Assembly: GCF_900128905.1 (NCBI RefSeq)
Contig: NZ_FQTV01000015.1
Coordinates: 38,739 to 102,738 of the forward strand
Direction of reading: 5' to 3'
Length of the DNA: 64,000 nucleotides
Source of the DNA: Bacteroides luti
GTDB taxonomy: Bacteria; Bacteroidota; Bacteroidia; Bacteroidales; Bacteroidaceae
Shown: in pieces, positions 1 through 8,065 of the stretch
Layout: each line of letters starts with the position of its first letter
How positions within the stretch are numbered: the first letter of the stretch is position 1
The notes under the pieces: generated by a model
Database searches by the model: none
What the model was told of the DNA's origin: nothing
The model's input: only the letters and a program-made list of their open reading frames with translations
Position numbers and translations under genes: made by a program

Positions 1-24
1 CCAGTTATTTACAGTAAAATAAAA

Positions 25-52
25 AGTGAGGGATGCAAGTTTATCCCTCACT
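25..52 (-). terminator. Intrinsic terminator downstream of the DJ-1/PfpI gene
   Basis: Perfect 10-bp arms AGTGAGGGAT (25-34) and ATCCCTCACT (43-52) enclose an 8-nt loop. Read on the minus strand, the stem is followed by a T-rich run, so it fits a rho-independent terminator for the gene ending at 105. The stretch between it and the gene (53-104) holds two more copies of a TGAG-type motif and an AT inverted repeat at 80-99. Confidence 0.65.
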
Positions 53-104
53 CATCTCTCACTTTTCGGCTCTACCCTCACTTTTTTGAGTAAAAAAGTA
101 GCTT

Positions 105-782
105 TTAGTGCAATACTTTCAGTAATTCCTTGGCTACAGCTTCAGATGAGGCTGGGTTTTGTCCCGTAATCAGTAAGCCATCTTTCCTGATGTACGTGCC
201 CCAATCGTGACCTTTACTGTAATGGCCGCCTAGTTTTTGTATTTCATCTTCCAGCAAGAACGGAACAATCTTGTTCAGTTGTACGGCTTCTTCTTCAGAA
301 TTGGAGAATCCTGTAACTTCTTTGCCTTTTACCAATGGTTCACCGTTAGGAGCTTTTACGTTGAGAAGTACACCTGGAGCATGACATACAAATGCAACAG
401 GTTTACTGGCAGCATAAAAATCCTCAATCAGTTTAATGGAATTTTTATCGTTTGCCAAATCCCATAGTGGCCCATGTCCGCCGGGATAAAAAACAGCATC
501 ATAATCTGCCGGGTTCACTTCGCTCAGTTTCAGCGTATGAGCAAGTTTTTCTTTCAGCGCTTCGTCTTTATAAAACCTCACAGTGGCCGGTGTCTGAAAA
601 TCGGGCAATTCACTTTTAGGATCAATCGGTGGTTGTCCGCCTTTTGGCGAAGCAATTGTGATACTAGCCTGAGCATCAGACAGGGTATAATATGGTGCTG
701 CAAATTCTTCTACCCAGAATCCGGTTTTATGTCCGGTATTTCCCAGTTCATCGTGGGAGGTAAGTACAAATAATATTTTCAT
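105..782 (-). CDS. DJ-1/PfpI family (Hsp31-like class I glutamine amidotransferase fold) protein
   Basis: A 225-residue cytosolic protein of the DJ-1/PfpI superfamily, whose Hsp31-type members act as glyoxalase/deglycase enzymes or chaperones. The nucleophile elbow is clear: FVCHAPG with Cys133 and His134. An acidic pair, Glu25-Glu26 in FWVEEFAAPYY, sits where the family keeps its catalytic Glu, and FYPGGHGPLWDL (about 98-109) is the family glycine-rich loop. The frame is open upstream to 860, but the residues before the Met at 782 do not resemble the family, so the start is placed at MKILFVLTSH. It is divergent from metA, with a repeat array between them. The exact substrate is not predictable. 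Confidence 0.9.
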   Translation of the reverse strand: MKILFVLTSHDELGNTGHKTGFWVEEFAAPYYTLSDAQASITIASPKGGQPPIDPKSELPDFQTPATVRFYKDEALKEKLAHTLKLSEVNPADYDAVFYPGGHGPLWDLANDKNSIKLIEDFYAASKPVAFVCHAPGVLLNVKAPNGEPLVKGKEVTGFSNSEEEAVQLNKIVPFLLEDEIQKLGGHYSKGHDWGTYIRKDGLLITGQNPASSEAVAKELLKVLH

Positions 783-947
783 ATCTCTGTTTATTAATGG
801 TTGATTATCATTTATTTTGTGATAGATAACGCAGTTCTCTTCACATTGTTCACTGATCACGCTACTAATTTAATCAATTTAATACCATTAGCTAATACTT
901 TTCCCTAGGAAAATTAACCATTTATCCCTGAATAATTACTGTTAGGG

Positions 948-1035
948 TCCCGACCATAAATGAATATCCTCCCGACTCTGATATTTTAACCTCCCGACCT
1001 TAATATCACAGCCTCCCGACCCTAATAATAATAAT
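948..1035 (+). repeat. Four 22-bp tandem direct repeats between divergent genes
   Basis: TCCCGAC starts at 948, 970, 992 and 1014, an exact 22-bp period (two helical turns). The remaining 15 bases of each unit are degenerate AT-rich spacer, often containing TAATA. The array ends about 100 bp upstream of the metA -7 box. A regulator-binding array or a decayed tandem repeat are both possible. Confidence 0.7.
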
Positions 1036-1135
1036 TGCTCGGTTCTGGATTAAACTAACCTTTATAAATGGTTAATTATGAATTATGTTTAGATTAATTA
1101 GTCGGGCAATCTGAATAAGATATCTTGGAAATGAT

Positions 1136-1143
1136 TACTTTTG
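1136..1143 (+). promoter_or_regulatory. Putative -7 box of the metA promoter
   Basis: TACTTTTG fits the Bacteroides -7 consensus TAnnTTTG and lies 30 bp before the metA ATG at 1173. It overlaps the alternative upstream start codons (TTG 1125, ATG 1131), which argues that those are not used. No convincing -33 TTTG is visible at the usual spacing. Confidence 0.4.
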
Positions 1144-1172
1144 CAGTTGATATTAAAATTTTAGTTAAGAAG

Positions 1173-2090
1173 ATGCCGTTAAATTTACCTGATAAATTAC
1201 CTGCTATTGAACTGTTGAAGGAAGAGAATATCTTTGTGATAGATAATTCTCGCGCCAGTCAGCAGGATATTCGTCCACTTAAGATTGTGATTCTCAATCT
1301 GATGCCGATAAAGATCACCACAGAAACCGATTTGATTCGCCTGTTATCCAACACGCCACTCCAATTGGAAGTCTTGTTTATGAAGCTGAAAAGCCATACT
1401 TCAAAGAATACTCCTATAGAACACATGATGACTTTCTATGAGGACTTTGAAAATATGAAAAACGAGAAGTATGATGGTATGATTATTACCGGTGCTCCGG
1501 TGGAGCAAATGGACTATCAGGACGTTACTTACTGGGACGAGATAACGGAAATCTTTGATTGGGCCAGAACTCACGTTACATCTACACTTTATATCTGCTG
1601 GGCTGCGCAAGCCGGACTGTATCATTATTACGGTGTGCCTAAGTACCCGCTCGATAAAAAGATGTTTGGTGTGTTTAATCATACTCCCGAGAATTTGCTT
1701 AACCCTATTTTCCGTGGCTTTGATGATGTGTTCTATGTTCCTCACAGCCGCCATACGGAAATTCGCAGGGAAGATATTTTGAAGGTGCCCGAACTGGAAA
1801 TCCTTTCAGAGTCGGATGAGGCCGGAGTGTATCTGGTTATGGGAAGAAACGGAAGAGAGTTCTTCGTAACCGGACATTCGGAATATTCACCTCTTACGCT
1901 TGATGAAGAGTATAAACGCGACCTTGCCAAAGGACTCGATATTCAGATCCCTTGCAATTATTATCGTGACAATAACCCTGATAACGAGCCGCTGGTTCGT
2001 TGGCGTGGTCATGCCAATTTGTTGTTTGCTAATTGGCTCAATTACTTTGTATATCAGGAAACTCCGTTTAATATTGACGATATTAAATGA
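1173..2090 (+). CDS. metA: Homoserine O-acyltransferase MetA, predicted acetyl-CoA type
   Basis: Acylates homoserine, the first step of methionine synthesis, in the cytosol. The 305-residue protein is colinear with E. coli MetA from [11 protein letters not shown] onward. The Cys142 nucleophile (ICWAAQA) and the His235/Glu237 pair (VTGHSEY) are present. Residue 111 is Glu (GAPVEQMD), where succinyl-CoA enzymes have Gly; Glu at this site is associated with acetyl-CoA use, so homoserine O-acetyltransferase is the likelier activity despite the metA name. The start at 1173 is preferred over 1125 because of the family N-terminus and the promoter overlap. The stop overlaps the next start (ATGA), so translation is probably coupled to the U32 gene. 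Confidence 0.95.
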   Translation: MPLNLPDKLPAIELLKEENIFVIDNSRASQQDIRPLKIVILNLMPIKITTETDLIRLLSNTPLQLEVLFMKLKSHTSKNTPIEHMMTFYEDFENMKNEKYDGMIITGAPVEQMDYQDVTYWDEITEIFDWARTHVTSTLYICWAAQAGLYHYYGVPKYPLDKKMFGVFNHTPENLLNPIFRGFDDVFYVPHSRHTEIRREDILKVPELEILSESDEAGVYLVMGRNGREFFVTGHSEYSPLTLDEEYKRDLAKGLDIQIPCNYYRDNNPDNEPLVRWRGHANLLFANWLNYFVYQETPFNIDDIK

Positions 2091-3907
2091 TGAAGCCAAG
2101 AAAAATAGAACTGCTGGCTCCGGCAAAGAATCTGGAGTGTGGTATCGAAGCGGTGAATCATGGTGCAGATGCAGTGTATATTGGAGCGCCTAAGTTCAGT
2201 GCACGTGCTGCTGCCGGAAATTCTCTGGAAGATATTGCTACGCTGGTGGAGCACGCCCATTTGTATAATGCAAAGATTTATGTTACGGTCAATACAATTC
2301 TTCATGATGAGGAGCTGAAAGAAACCGAAACGCTTATCTGGGATCTTTATAAAGTGGGAGTTGATGCGCTGATTGTTCAGGATATGTCTATAACCCGAAT
2401 GAATCTGCCACCTATTGCTCTGCATGCAAGTACACAGTGTGATAACCGCACGCCTGAAAAAGTTAAATTCATGGCCGATGCCGGATTTGAACAGGTGGTA
2501 CTTCCCCGTGAATTGTCGTTAGTAGAGATAAAGAAAATACATCAAACCACAGATGTGCCTTTGGAAGCTTTTGTTCACGGTGCTTTATGCGTGAGCTATA
2601 GCGGACAGTGTTACATCAGTCAGGCTCTTTTTGGCCGAAGCGCCAACAGGGGAGAGTGTGCACAGGTTTGTCGCTTGCCGTTTAACCTGGTAGATGCCAC
2701 CGGAAAAGTGATTGTTCGCAATAAACACTTACTTTCACTTAAAGATCTTAACCAGTCGGACAATCTGGAAGCAATGCTCGACGCCGGTGTTTCTTCACTG
2801 AAAATAGAAGGACGACTCAAAGATGTAACTTACGTAAAGAATGTAACTGCCTATTATCGTCAGAAACTGGACGAGATATTTGCGCAACGACCAGAATATA
2901 TCCGGGCTTCTTCCGGACATTGCAAGTATGAATTTACTCCACAGCTGGATAAAAGCTTTAGCCGTGGTTTCACTAACTATTTCCTTTTCAACCGTTCCAA
3001 AGAGATATCATCAATGGACACTCCTAAATCTTTGGGTGAGGAGATGGGCACGGTGAAAGAGTTGCGTGGAAATTACCTCACAGTGGCAGGAGTAAAGTCG
3101 TTCAATAACGGTGATGGTGTTTGCTTTATTAATGAGCACGGAGAACTCTCCGGCTTTCGTATCAACAAGGTAGAGACTAACAAACTCTTTCCTCACGAAA
3201 TGCCGAATGTGAAGCCCCGCACGGTGCTTTACCGCAATTTCGATCAGGAATTTGAGAAACTATTGACGCGTAAATCTTCAGAACGGAAGATTGATGTGGA
3301 ATTGTGCCTCGCCGAAAATAATTTTGGCTTTACACTCTCTGCGAAAGACGAGGATGGAAATGCTGTAAGCGTTACACTCCCTCGTGAGAAAGAGCTTGCT
3401 CGCACTCCGCAAGAAGATAATCTCCGCAATCAGTTGGGTAAACTGGGAAATACTCCGTTTGAAGCTTCACGGATTGATGTGGACTTTCAGGAAAACTGGT
3501 TCATCCCTGCTTCGGTATTGGCCGAACTAAGACGTGAAACTATTGATAAGCTGCTGCAGACCCGGAAAATCAACTACCGCCGTTCTGTACGAAAAATACA
3601 GCCTACTACTCATTCTTTCCCGTTAAACAAGCTCACATATCTGGGTAACGTGATGAATGCTGAGGCCGTAACGTTCTACAGAGATCATGGTGTGAAGGAA
3701 ATACAACCGGCATTCGAAAAAACTCCGGTAGAAGGTGCTGCTTTAATGTTCTGCAAGCATTGCATTCGCTATAATCTGGGATATTGTCCTACTCATCAGG
3801 GAGAAAAATCTCCTTATACCGAGCCGTATTATCTTACGTACAAGGATAAAAAGTTCCGTTTATCGTTTGATTGCAAAAATTGTGAGATGAAAGTGATTAA
3901 TGAATAA
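2087..3907 (+). CDS. U32 family peptidase-like protein (RlhA/TrhP-type RNA hydroxylation family)
   Basis: A 606-residue member of peptidase family U32. The signature block [16 protein letters not shown] followed by [13 protein letters not shown] lies near residues 165-200. A large C-terminal extension ends in Cys-rich segments ([14 protein letters not shown] and FDCKNCEM), resembling the long RlhA-like branch. In E. coli, U32 proteins RlhA and TrhP hydroxylate 23S rRNA C2501 and tRNA wobble uridine; which RNA this protein acts on cannot be decided here. It starts inside the metA stop (ATG at 2087, or the second ATG at 2090), so it is probably cotranscribed. Naming as collagenase or protease is likely misleading. 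Confidence 0.85.
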   Translation: MMKPRKIELLAPAKNLECGIEAVNHGADAVYIGAPKFSARAAAGNSLEDIATLVEHAHLYNAKIYVTVNTILHDEELKETETLIWDLYKVGVDALIVQDMSITRMNLPPIALHASTQCDNRTPEKVKFMADAGFEQVVLPRELSLVEIKKIHQTTDVPLEAFVHGALCVSYSGQCYISQALFGRSANRGECAQVCRLPFNLVDATGKVIVRNKHLLSLKDLNQSDNLEAMLDAGVSSLKIEGRLKDVTYVKNVTAYYRQKLDEIFAQRPEYIRASSGHCKYEFTPQLDKSFSRGFTNYFLFNRSKEISSMDTPKSLGEEMGTVKELRGNYLTVAGVKSFNNGDGVCFINEHGELSGFRINKVETNKLFPHEMPNVKPRTVLYRNFDQEFEKLLTRKSSERKIDVELCLAENNFGFTLSAKDEDGNAVSVTLPREKELARTPQEDNLRNQLGKLGNTPFEASRIDVDFQENWFIPASVLAELRRETIDKLLQTRKINYRRSVRKIQPTTHSFPLNKLTYLGNVMNAEAVTFYRDHGVKEIQPAFEKTPVEGAALMFCKHCIRYNLGYCPTHQGEKSPYTEPYYLTYKDKKFRLSFDCKNCEMKVINE

Positions 3908-3915
3908 TTAGAATC

Positions 3916-4965
3916 ATGAAAAGGAAAGAGCAAGATTTTCTACATAAAAAGGCGATTATGTCGCTGTTGAATGCTTTTAGAGGAACTGAATTGCTTTTTG
4001 TCATGCATAGTCTCTTACTCTTTTTTACGCTTTTTCTCTCTGTTACTTTTTATTCCTGTAAGTATACCGAACCAAAAATAGATAAAGAGGAGATTTCTGA
4101 TAAATCGAAAGATTCTCTTTATCAGTTATACCATTATCACTATACGCTGAATAAGAACCTCGAGGCCTGGTCGGATACGGTTAAGCTTGCACAACTTCCC
4201 TTTAAGGATAAGTTTGTAACCATAACCAAAGGAGATAGGGTAGTAGTGGCCGAGTTTATGGTACAGCCATCGGATACGGTGGATTCTGTCTGGGTAAAAG
4301 TAGCCCGTGATCAGAAAACCCAAGGATGGGTTCACGAATCAACGATTGTTAATAACTTTGTTCCCGTTAATCCCGGTTCTCAGGCTATTTTTGTGTTTAG
4401 TCATACCCACGCCTCTTATTCTCTGATTATTGTAACACTTGTATTGGCTATCTATCTTTTCCGGGTTTATCGGAAAAAGAAGCTCATGCTGGTTTATTTT
4501 AACGATATCAACAGTGTATATCCGTTGATGCTTTGTTTTCTCCTGGCTTTCTCTGCTACCATTTATGAGAGTATGCAGATGTTTGCTCCGGAAACGTGGC
4601 AACATTTTTACTTTAATCCTACGCTGAGCCCATTTAAGGTGCCCTTTATACTTTCTGTATTTGTGCTGAGTATATGGGCCTTTATCGTGGTATTTCTGGC
4701 TTCGCTCGAAGAATTGTTCCGTCAGCTTTCTCCTTCCTCTGCTTTCTTGTATTTGATGGGATTGGCAGCTTGCTGTATTTTCTGCTATTTCTTCTTTATA
4801 ATTGCTACATCGTTTTACATAGGTTACCTGTTTCTGGCTTATTTCTTCTACCTCCTTATGAAGAAGGTTAATGGAAGAATGACGTATAAATACCGGTGTG
4901 GCAAGTGTGGAGCGCTGATGAAAGATAAAGGAGAATGTCCTTCCTGCGGAGCAATTAATCAGTAA
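3916..4965 (+). CDS. Membrane protein with SH3-like region and C-terminal zinc ribbon
   Basis: A 349-residue protein I do not recognise by name. It has an N-terminal hydrophobic segment ending in FYSC (about residues 29-49), which may be a membrane anchor or lipobox. A soluble segment follows (about 60-155) with an SH3b-like pattern (ITKGDRVVVAEF, WVHESTIV). Four or five membrane helices follow (about 162-320), and the C-terminus carries two CxxC pairs, CGKCGALMKDKGECPSCG, typical of a zinc ribbon. It follows the U32 gene by 8 bp and is probably in the metA operon. Internal Met codons leave the start uncertain. Function unknown. Confidence 0.7.
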   Translation: MKRKEQDFLHKKAIMSLLNAFRGTELLFVMHSLLLFFTLFLSVTFYSCKYTEPKIDKEEISDKSKDSLYQLYHYHYTLNKNLEAWSDTVKLAQLPFKDKFVTITKGDRVVVAEFMVQPSDTVDSVWVKVARDQKTQGWVHESTIVNNFVPVNPGSQAIFVFSHTHASYSLIIVTLVLAIYLFRVYRKKKLMLVYFNDINSVYPLMLCFLLAFSATIYESMQMFAPETWQHFYFNPTLSPFKVPFILSVFVLSIWAFIVVFLASLEELFRQLSPSSAFLYLMGLAACCIFCYFFFIIATSFYIGYLFLAYFFYLLMKKVNGRMTYKYRCGKCGALMKDKGECPSCGAINQ

Positions 4966-5007
4966 TCTGCAGAAAAAGAAACCACAGCTATTAAAGAATA
5001 GTATCTA

Positions 5008-5046
5008 ATATTGTTCTTTTACTCAGGTTCTGTAAGTGAACAATAT
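5008..5046. terminator. Hairpin between convergent genes
   Basis: Arms ATATTGTTC (5008-5016) and GAACAATAT (5038-5046) pair perfectly, with an inner TTAC/GTAA extension. It lies between the ends of the zinc-ribbon gene (+) and the TonB-dependent receptor (-). There is no strong T-run, so a bidirectional terminator or 3'-end stabiliser is only an inference. Confidence 0.45.
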
Positions 5047-5116
5047 CCGTACCCTATCTTCAATAGTGTGGTTCTCTAATCAGAAAAAAGAAATAGCTAT
5101 ATTTAGTTTAAGTCAA

Positions 5117-7393
5117 TTAGAATCTGTAACGCAAGTCTATTCCTGCTTGTACTGGTTTCCCTTTTTGCATAAAGGTTTTTCCGCTTGATACAAAGCCAAA
5201 GGTTGCATAAGACTCGTCTAACATATTTCTGGCCCATAAATCAAGTTGCACTTTCTTCATTGTAACTCCTATTTTCCCATTCAGAATTCCGTAGAATTTT
5301 TGTGTCACGTCATTATTCTCTGTCCAGTATATTTTCCCTGCTCCGTTATATTGTGCATTAAAGGTTAGTCTGCTAATCAGACTATTCGAGAATGAAAAGC
5401 CATATTCAGCACCAAGGCTGAAGGTGTTCTGAGGAACCATTGGAATATAATTGCCATTGTAGCTAACAGAAATGAGCTCTCCTGCCTGGTTCTTCTGGTT
5501 GCTGACGTAATCTTTGAAAGTGGCATGAGTATATCCGTAAGCAGCATTCAGGCTAAATGCATTGGTAATTGTTGCACGAATACTGGCTTCTGCACCAAGA
5601 CTGGCACTGTGCCCGGCATTCACGGTCATTCGTCCTAAGCCACTATCTGCAAAACGTACCACCTGCTGGTCTCTGGTATCCATGTAAAAGGCAGCAGCAT
5701 CGGCTATTAGTTTATTGTTTAGCAAAGAAAGGTGTGTTCCCACTTCATAGTTCCATGTATATTCGAGCTTATAGGTTATTGCTTTAGCTACATCTCCGTC
5801 TGTTAAGGCAGTAGAAGAACTACCCATTAACTGAGCTTGTGCAAGGTCAGCAAACATCTGGAAGTTATATCCACCAGAGCGGAATCCACGGCTTACTGAA
5901 GCATAGACATTACCTGTTTTATTATTAGGAAAATCATATTTAAGTGCAAACTTTGGAAGCAATTGCAAATAATCATCATCAACTTTACCATGAATATCAA
6001 CCACTCGTGAAGCGTCAGTTGTCTTTCCACGCATTGTCATAACAGCATTCATGGTTGCATTTGTGCTGTGCGTTATCTTTAATTTCTCATAATCCAGTCG
6101 TAAGCCTACTGTTGCAGATAACCCTTTAATAAGGAAATCATTGTAAGTAGATTGATGAAAGAGTGCTGCTCCTAAAGAAGGAGTATTGTAATTTCCATAT
6201 ACAGGCATTGAGGCATCGGTTAGTTTAACAGTCATCGGCAGTCCTGCCATAGCTGCATCCATAGCCGATTGAATCATGGAAATGCCGTCTTTCTCGAAAT
6301 AAACAGGAGAATTAGTCTTTTGTGATTGATAAAAGCCAAAGGCTCCGCAGGTCCACTCGTATCGTTCATTCTCGAAGGAACGGAAAGTTATCTCTTCGGA
6401 AATGGTATTTTGCTTTTGTTTTTGAGTAATGGAATAATAATCCTTGGAAGTGAAATCCTGGTCCATATACATTCTGTCCTTTAGGTTTTGAAAACCGGTG
6501 GCAGCATTCATGATATAGTTTCTGGCCTGATAGCTTATGTTAAGCCCTGCATTGAGTAATCCACGGTAATATTTGCTTTCTCTGTTTGTGGAAACATCGC
6601 CAATTTTATCTGTTGAACTATCGTAAATGGCATAAGGATATCCTCCCTGATCACTGTATTCGTAGCTTACATTCAAATCAAGTTTTAAGTTATCCTTTGG
6701 TAACCAGATACTGCGTATTCTTCCACCGCCACTGCTAAGCGGATCGGCTTTTTTGTTCAGGTAAGTGTTCTCAAAGAATCCACCACTCTTTTCATAGAAT
6801 CCTCCGGTAGAGAAGGCGAATTTATCATTAACCCGGTGATAATGAGTTAATGCAGCGGAATAGCTATCGTAGGTACTGGCACTTAAATTCAGGTCAGTTC
6901 CCTGATAAGCAAAAGGAGATTTCGTGTGTAACTTGATAAGTCCGCCCATTGCATTCCTTCCGTAAAGAGTACTTTGTGGTCCGTGCAAAACTTCAATGTT
7001 TTCAATATCCGAAAAGCTGAAGTCGAATGCTGATTTATCGATATAAGGGATATCATCCACATACAGTCCAACAGAAGGAGTATTTATTCTGGAACCTACT
7101 CCGCGGATATAAATGGCGGAAGTCAGCTTGGAACCATAATCGGGAATAAAGAGGTTTGGAACAATCCCGTTCATGCTTTTCAGTGAGTTTATCTGGTATG
7201 CCTGCATCTCATGCTGAGAGATTGTTGAAACAGTAACCGAAAGTTGACGAAAATGCTTGGATTCTTTTGGAGAAGCGGTAACTATAATCTCTTTTATCTT
7301 AACGCTATTGGTAGAATCCTTTGGAATAAGATCACTTGCCAGTAAGTTTTGGGTTAGTAATAGAATAAAGAATAGTAATATGTTCCTTTTCAT
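5117..7393 (-). CDS. TonB-dependent outer-membrane receptor (non-SusC type)
   Basis: A 758-residue receptor with a Sec signal peptide (residues 1-19), a TonB-box-like EIIVTASP (about 34-41), a plug domain (ISQHEMQAYQ to GGLIKLHTKS), and a 22-strand-type barrel ending in the C-terminal aromatic GIDLRYRF. It lacks the carboxypeptidase-like N-terminal domain and the SusD partner of SusC systems, so siderophore, cobalamin or other small-ligand uptake is more likely than glycan uptake. No ligand motif is recognisable. A LuxR-type regulator ends 73 bp upstream on the same strand and may control it. Confidence 0.92.
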   Translation of the reverse strand: MKRNILLFFILLLTQNLLASDLIPKDSTNSVKIKEIIVTASPKESKHFRQLSVTVSTISQHEMQAYQINSLKSMNGIVPNLFIPDYGSKLTSAIYIRGVGSRINTPSVGLYVDDIPYIDKSAFDFSFSDIENIEVLHGPQSTLYGRNAMGGLIKLHTKSPFAYQGTDLNLSASTYDSYSAALTHYHRVNDKFAFSTGGFYEKSGGFFENTYLNKKADPLSSGGGRIRSIWLPKDNLKLDLNVSYEYSDQGGYPYAIYDSSTDKIGDVSTNRESKYYRGLLNAGLNISYQARNYIMNAATGFQNLKDRMYMDQDFTSKDYYSITQKQKQNTISEEITFRSFENERYEWTCGAFGFYQSQKTNSPVYFEKDGISMIQSAMDAAMAGLPMTVKLTDASMPVYGNYNTPSLGAALFHQSTYNDFLIKGLSATVGLRLDYEKLKITHSTNATMNAVMTMRGKTTDASRVVDIHGKVDDDYLQLLPKFALKYDFPNNKTGNVYASVSRGFRSGGYNFQMFADLAQAQLMGSSSTALTDGDVAKAITYKLEYTWNYEVGTHLSLLNNKLIADAAAFYMDTRDQQVVRFADSGLGRMTVNAGHSASLGAEASIRATITNAFSLNAAYGYTHATFKDYVSNQKNQAGELISVSYNGNYIPMVPQNTFSLGAEYGFSFSNSLISRLTFNAQYNGAGKIYWTENNDVTQKFYGILNGKIGVTMKKVQLDLWARNMLDESYATFGFVSSGKTFMQKGKPVQAGIDLRYRF

Positions 7394-7417
7394 TTGTGTA
7401 GTTTTTTAATTCGTCTG

Positions 7418-7448
7418 CAAAGTACGGACTATTAAAAAAACAACACAA
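7418..7448 (-). promoter_or_regulatory. Putative promoter of the TonB-dependent receptor
   Basis: On the minus strand, TTG (7446-7448) and TACTTTG (7418-7424) are separated by 21 bp. This is one base short of the TAnnTTTG consensus. The predicted transcript start leaves a leader of about 20 nt. An AATCC/GGATT hairpin just upstream (about 7447-7466) may end luxR transcription. Confidence 0.35.
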
Positions 7449-7466
7449 TCCTCATTTATGGGGATT

Positions 7467-8039
7467 TTATATACTATCGGGAGAAATGTATCCGTTCATC
7501 ACGGCATAAATTGTTAATCCGGAAACCGACTTTATACCGAGCTTTTCAGTGATATTCTTGCGATGAGAGATAACGGTTGTGAGACTAATATTGAGCTTGT
7601 CTGCAATCTCTTTGTTTATGAGTCCTTTAGTTACAAGAATCAATACTTCGATTTCACGGGCCGAAAGCTCATCATCCGATGGAAGCTTCTCCATTTCACT
7701 CGATTTATGAGAAAAGAACTTCATCAGTTCCGTGGTCAGTTTCTTTTCAGGAAGGAATATATTTATAATATGATTGGAAGCAGGAAACGTATGATTCCCT
7801 GCTCCATGCATCATTATAATAGTTTTTTCTTTACGTGGAAGGAAGAAAGGATTGTAAAGAATATAGGTTTGTGAGGATATGAAATAGTGAGTGTACATAT
7901 CCGGTGTGTCATCGGCAAATGTAGGAAAATCTTCAAAAGAACGAATGACGGCTTTGGGCAGTTGTTTTTCCAGCAAATTTCTCAAGCCAACGCAGGTAAG
8001 CGTATTTGCATCAATAATTGCAATTTCTAAATTCTCCAT
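7467..8039 (-). CDS. LuxR-family transcriptional regulator with degenerate receiver-like domain
   Basis: A 190-residue DNA-binding protein. The C-terminal third (about 125-190) is a canonical LuxR/NarL helix-turn-helix: LSAREIEVLILVTKGLINKE, then IADKLNISLTTVISHRKNI. The N-terminal half begins like a receiver (IAIIDANTLTCVGLRNLLEK), but where the phosphoacceptor Asp should close strand 3 the sequence is THYFISSQTYIL, and the domain is shorter than a full receiver. Phosphorylation control is therefore unlikely; it may act as a constitutive or ligand-controlled regulator. It lies between the FAD enzyme (26 bp) and the TonB-dependent receptor (73 bp), which is its most plausible target. Confidence 0.85.
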   Translation of the reverse strand: MENLEIAIIDANTLTCVGLRNLLEKQLPKAVIRSFEDFPTFADDTPDMYTHYFISSQTYILYNPFFLPRKEKTIIMMHGAGNHTFPASNHIINIFLPEKKLTTELMKFFSHKSSEMEKLPSDDELSAREIEVLILVTKGLINKEIADKLNISLTTVISHRKNITEKLGIKSVSGLTIYAVMNGYISPDSI

Positions 8040-8065
8040 AACCTATATTGTTTACAATTAATTTT

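Noticed and set aside
474..773. Plus-strand ORF opposite the DJ-1/PfpI gene
   Set aside because: Antisense to a well-supported gene and without family features; the same holds for the other ORFs antisense to named genes.
1125..1172. Longer MetA with an N-terminal extension
   Set aside because: The added residues have no family counterpart and overlap a promoter-like TACTTTTG.
1081..1172. SAM riboswitch upstream of metA
   Set aside because: No helix arrangement matching a known SAM riboswitch class could be recognised in the short leader.
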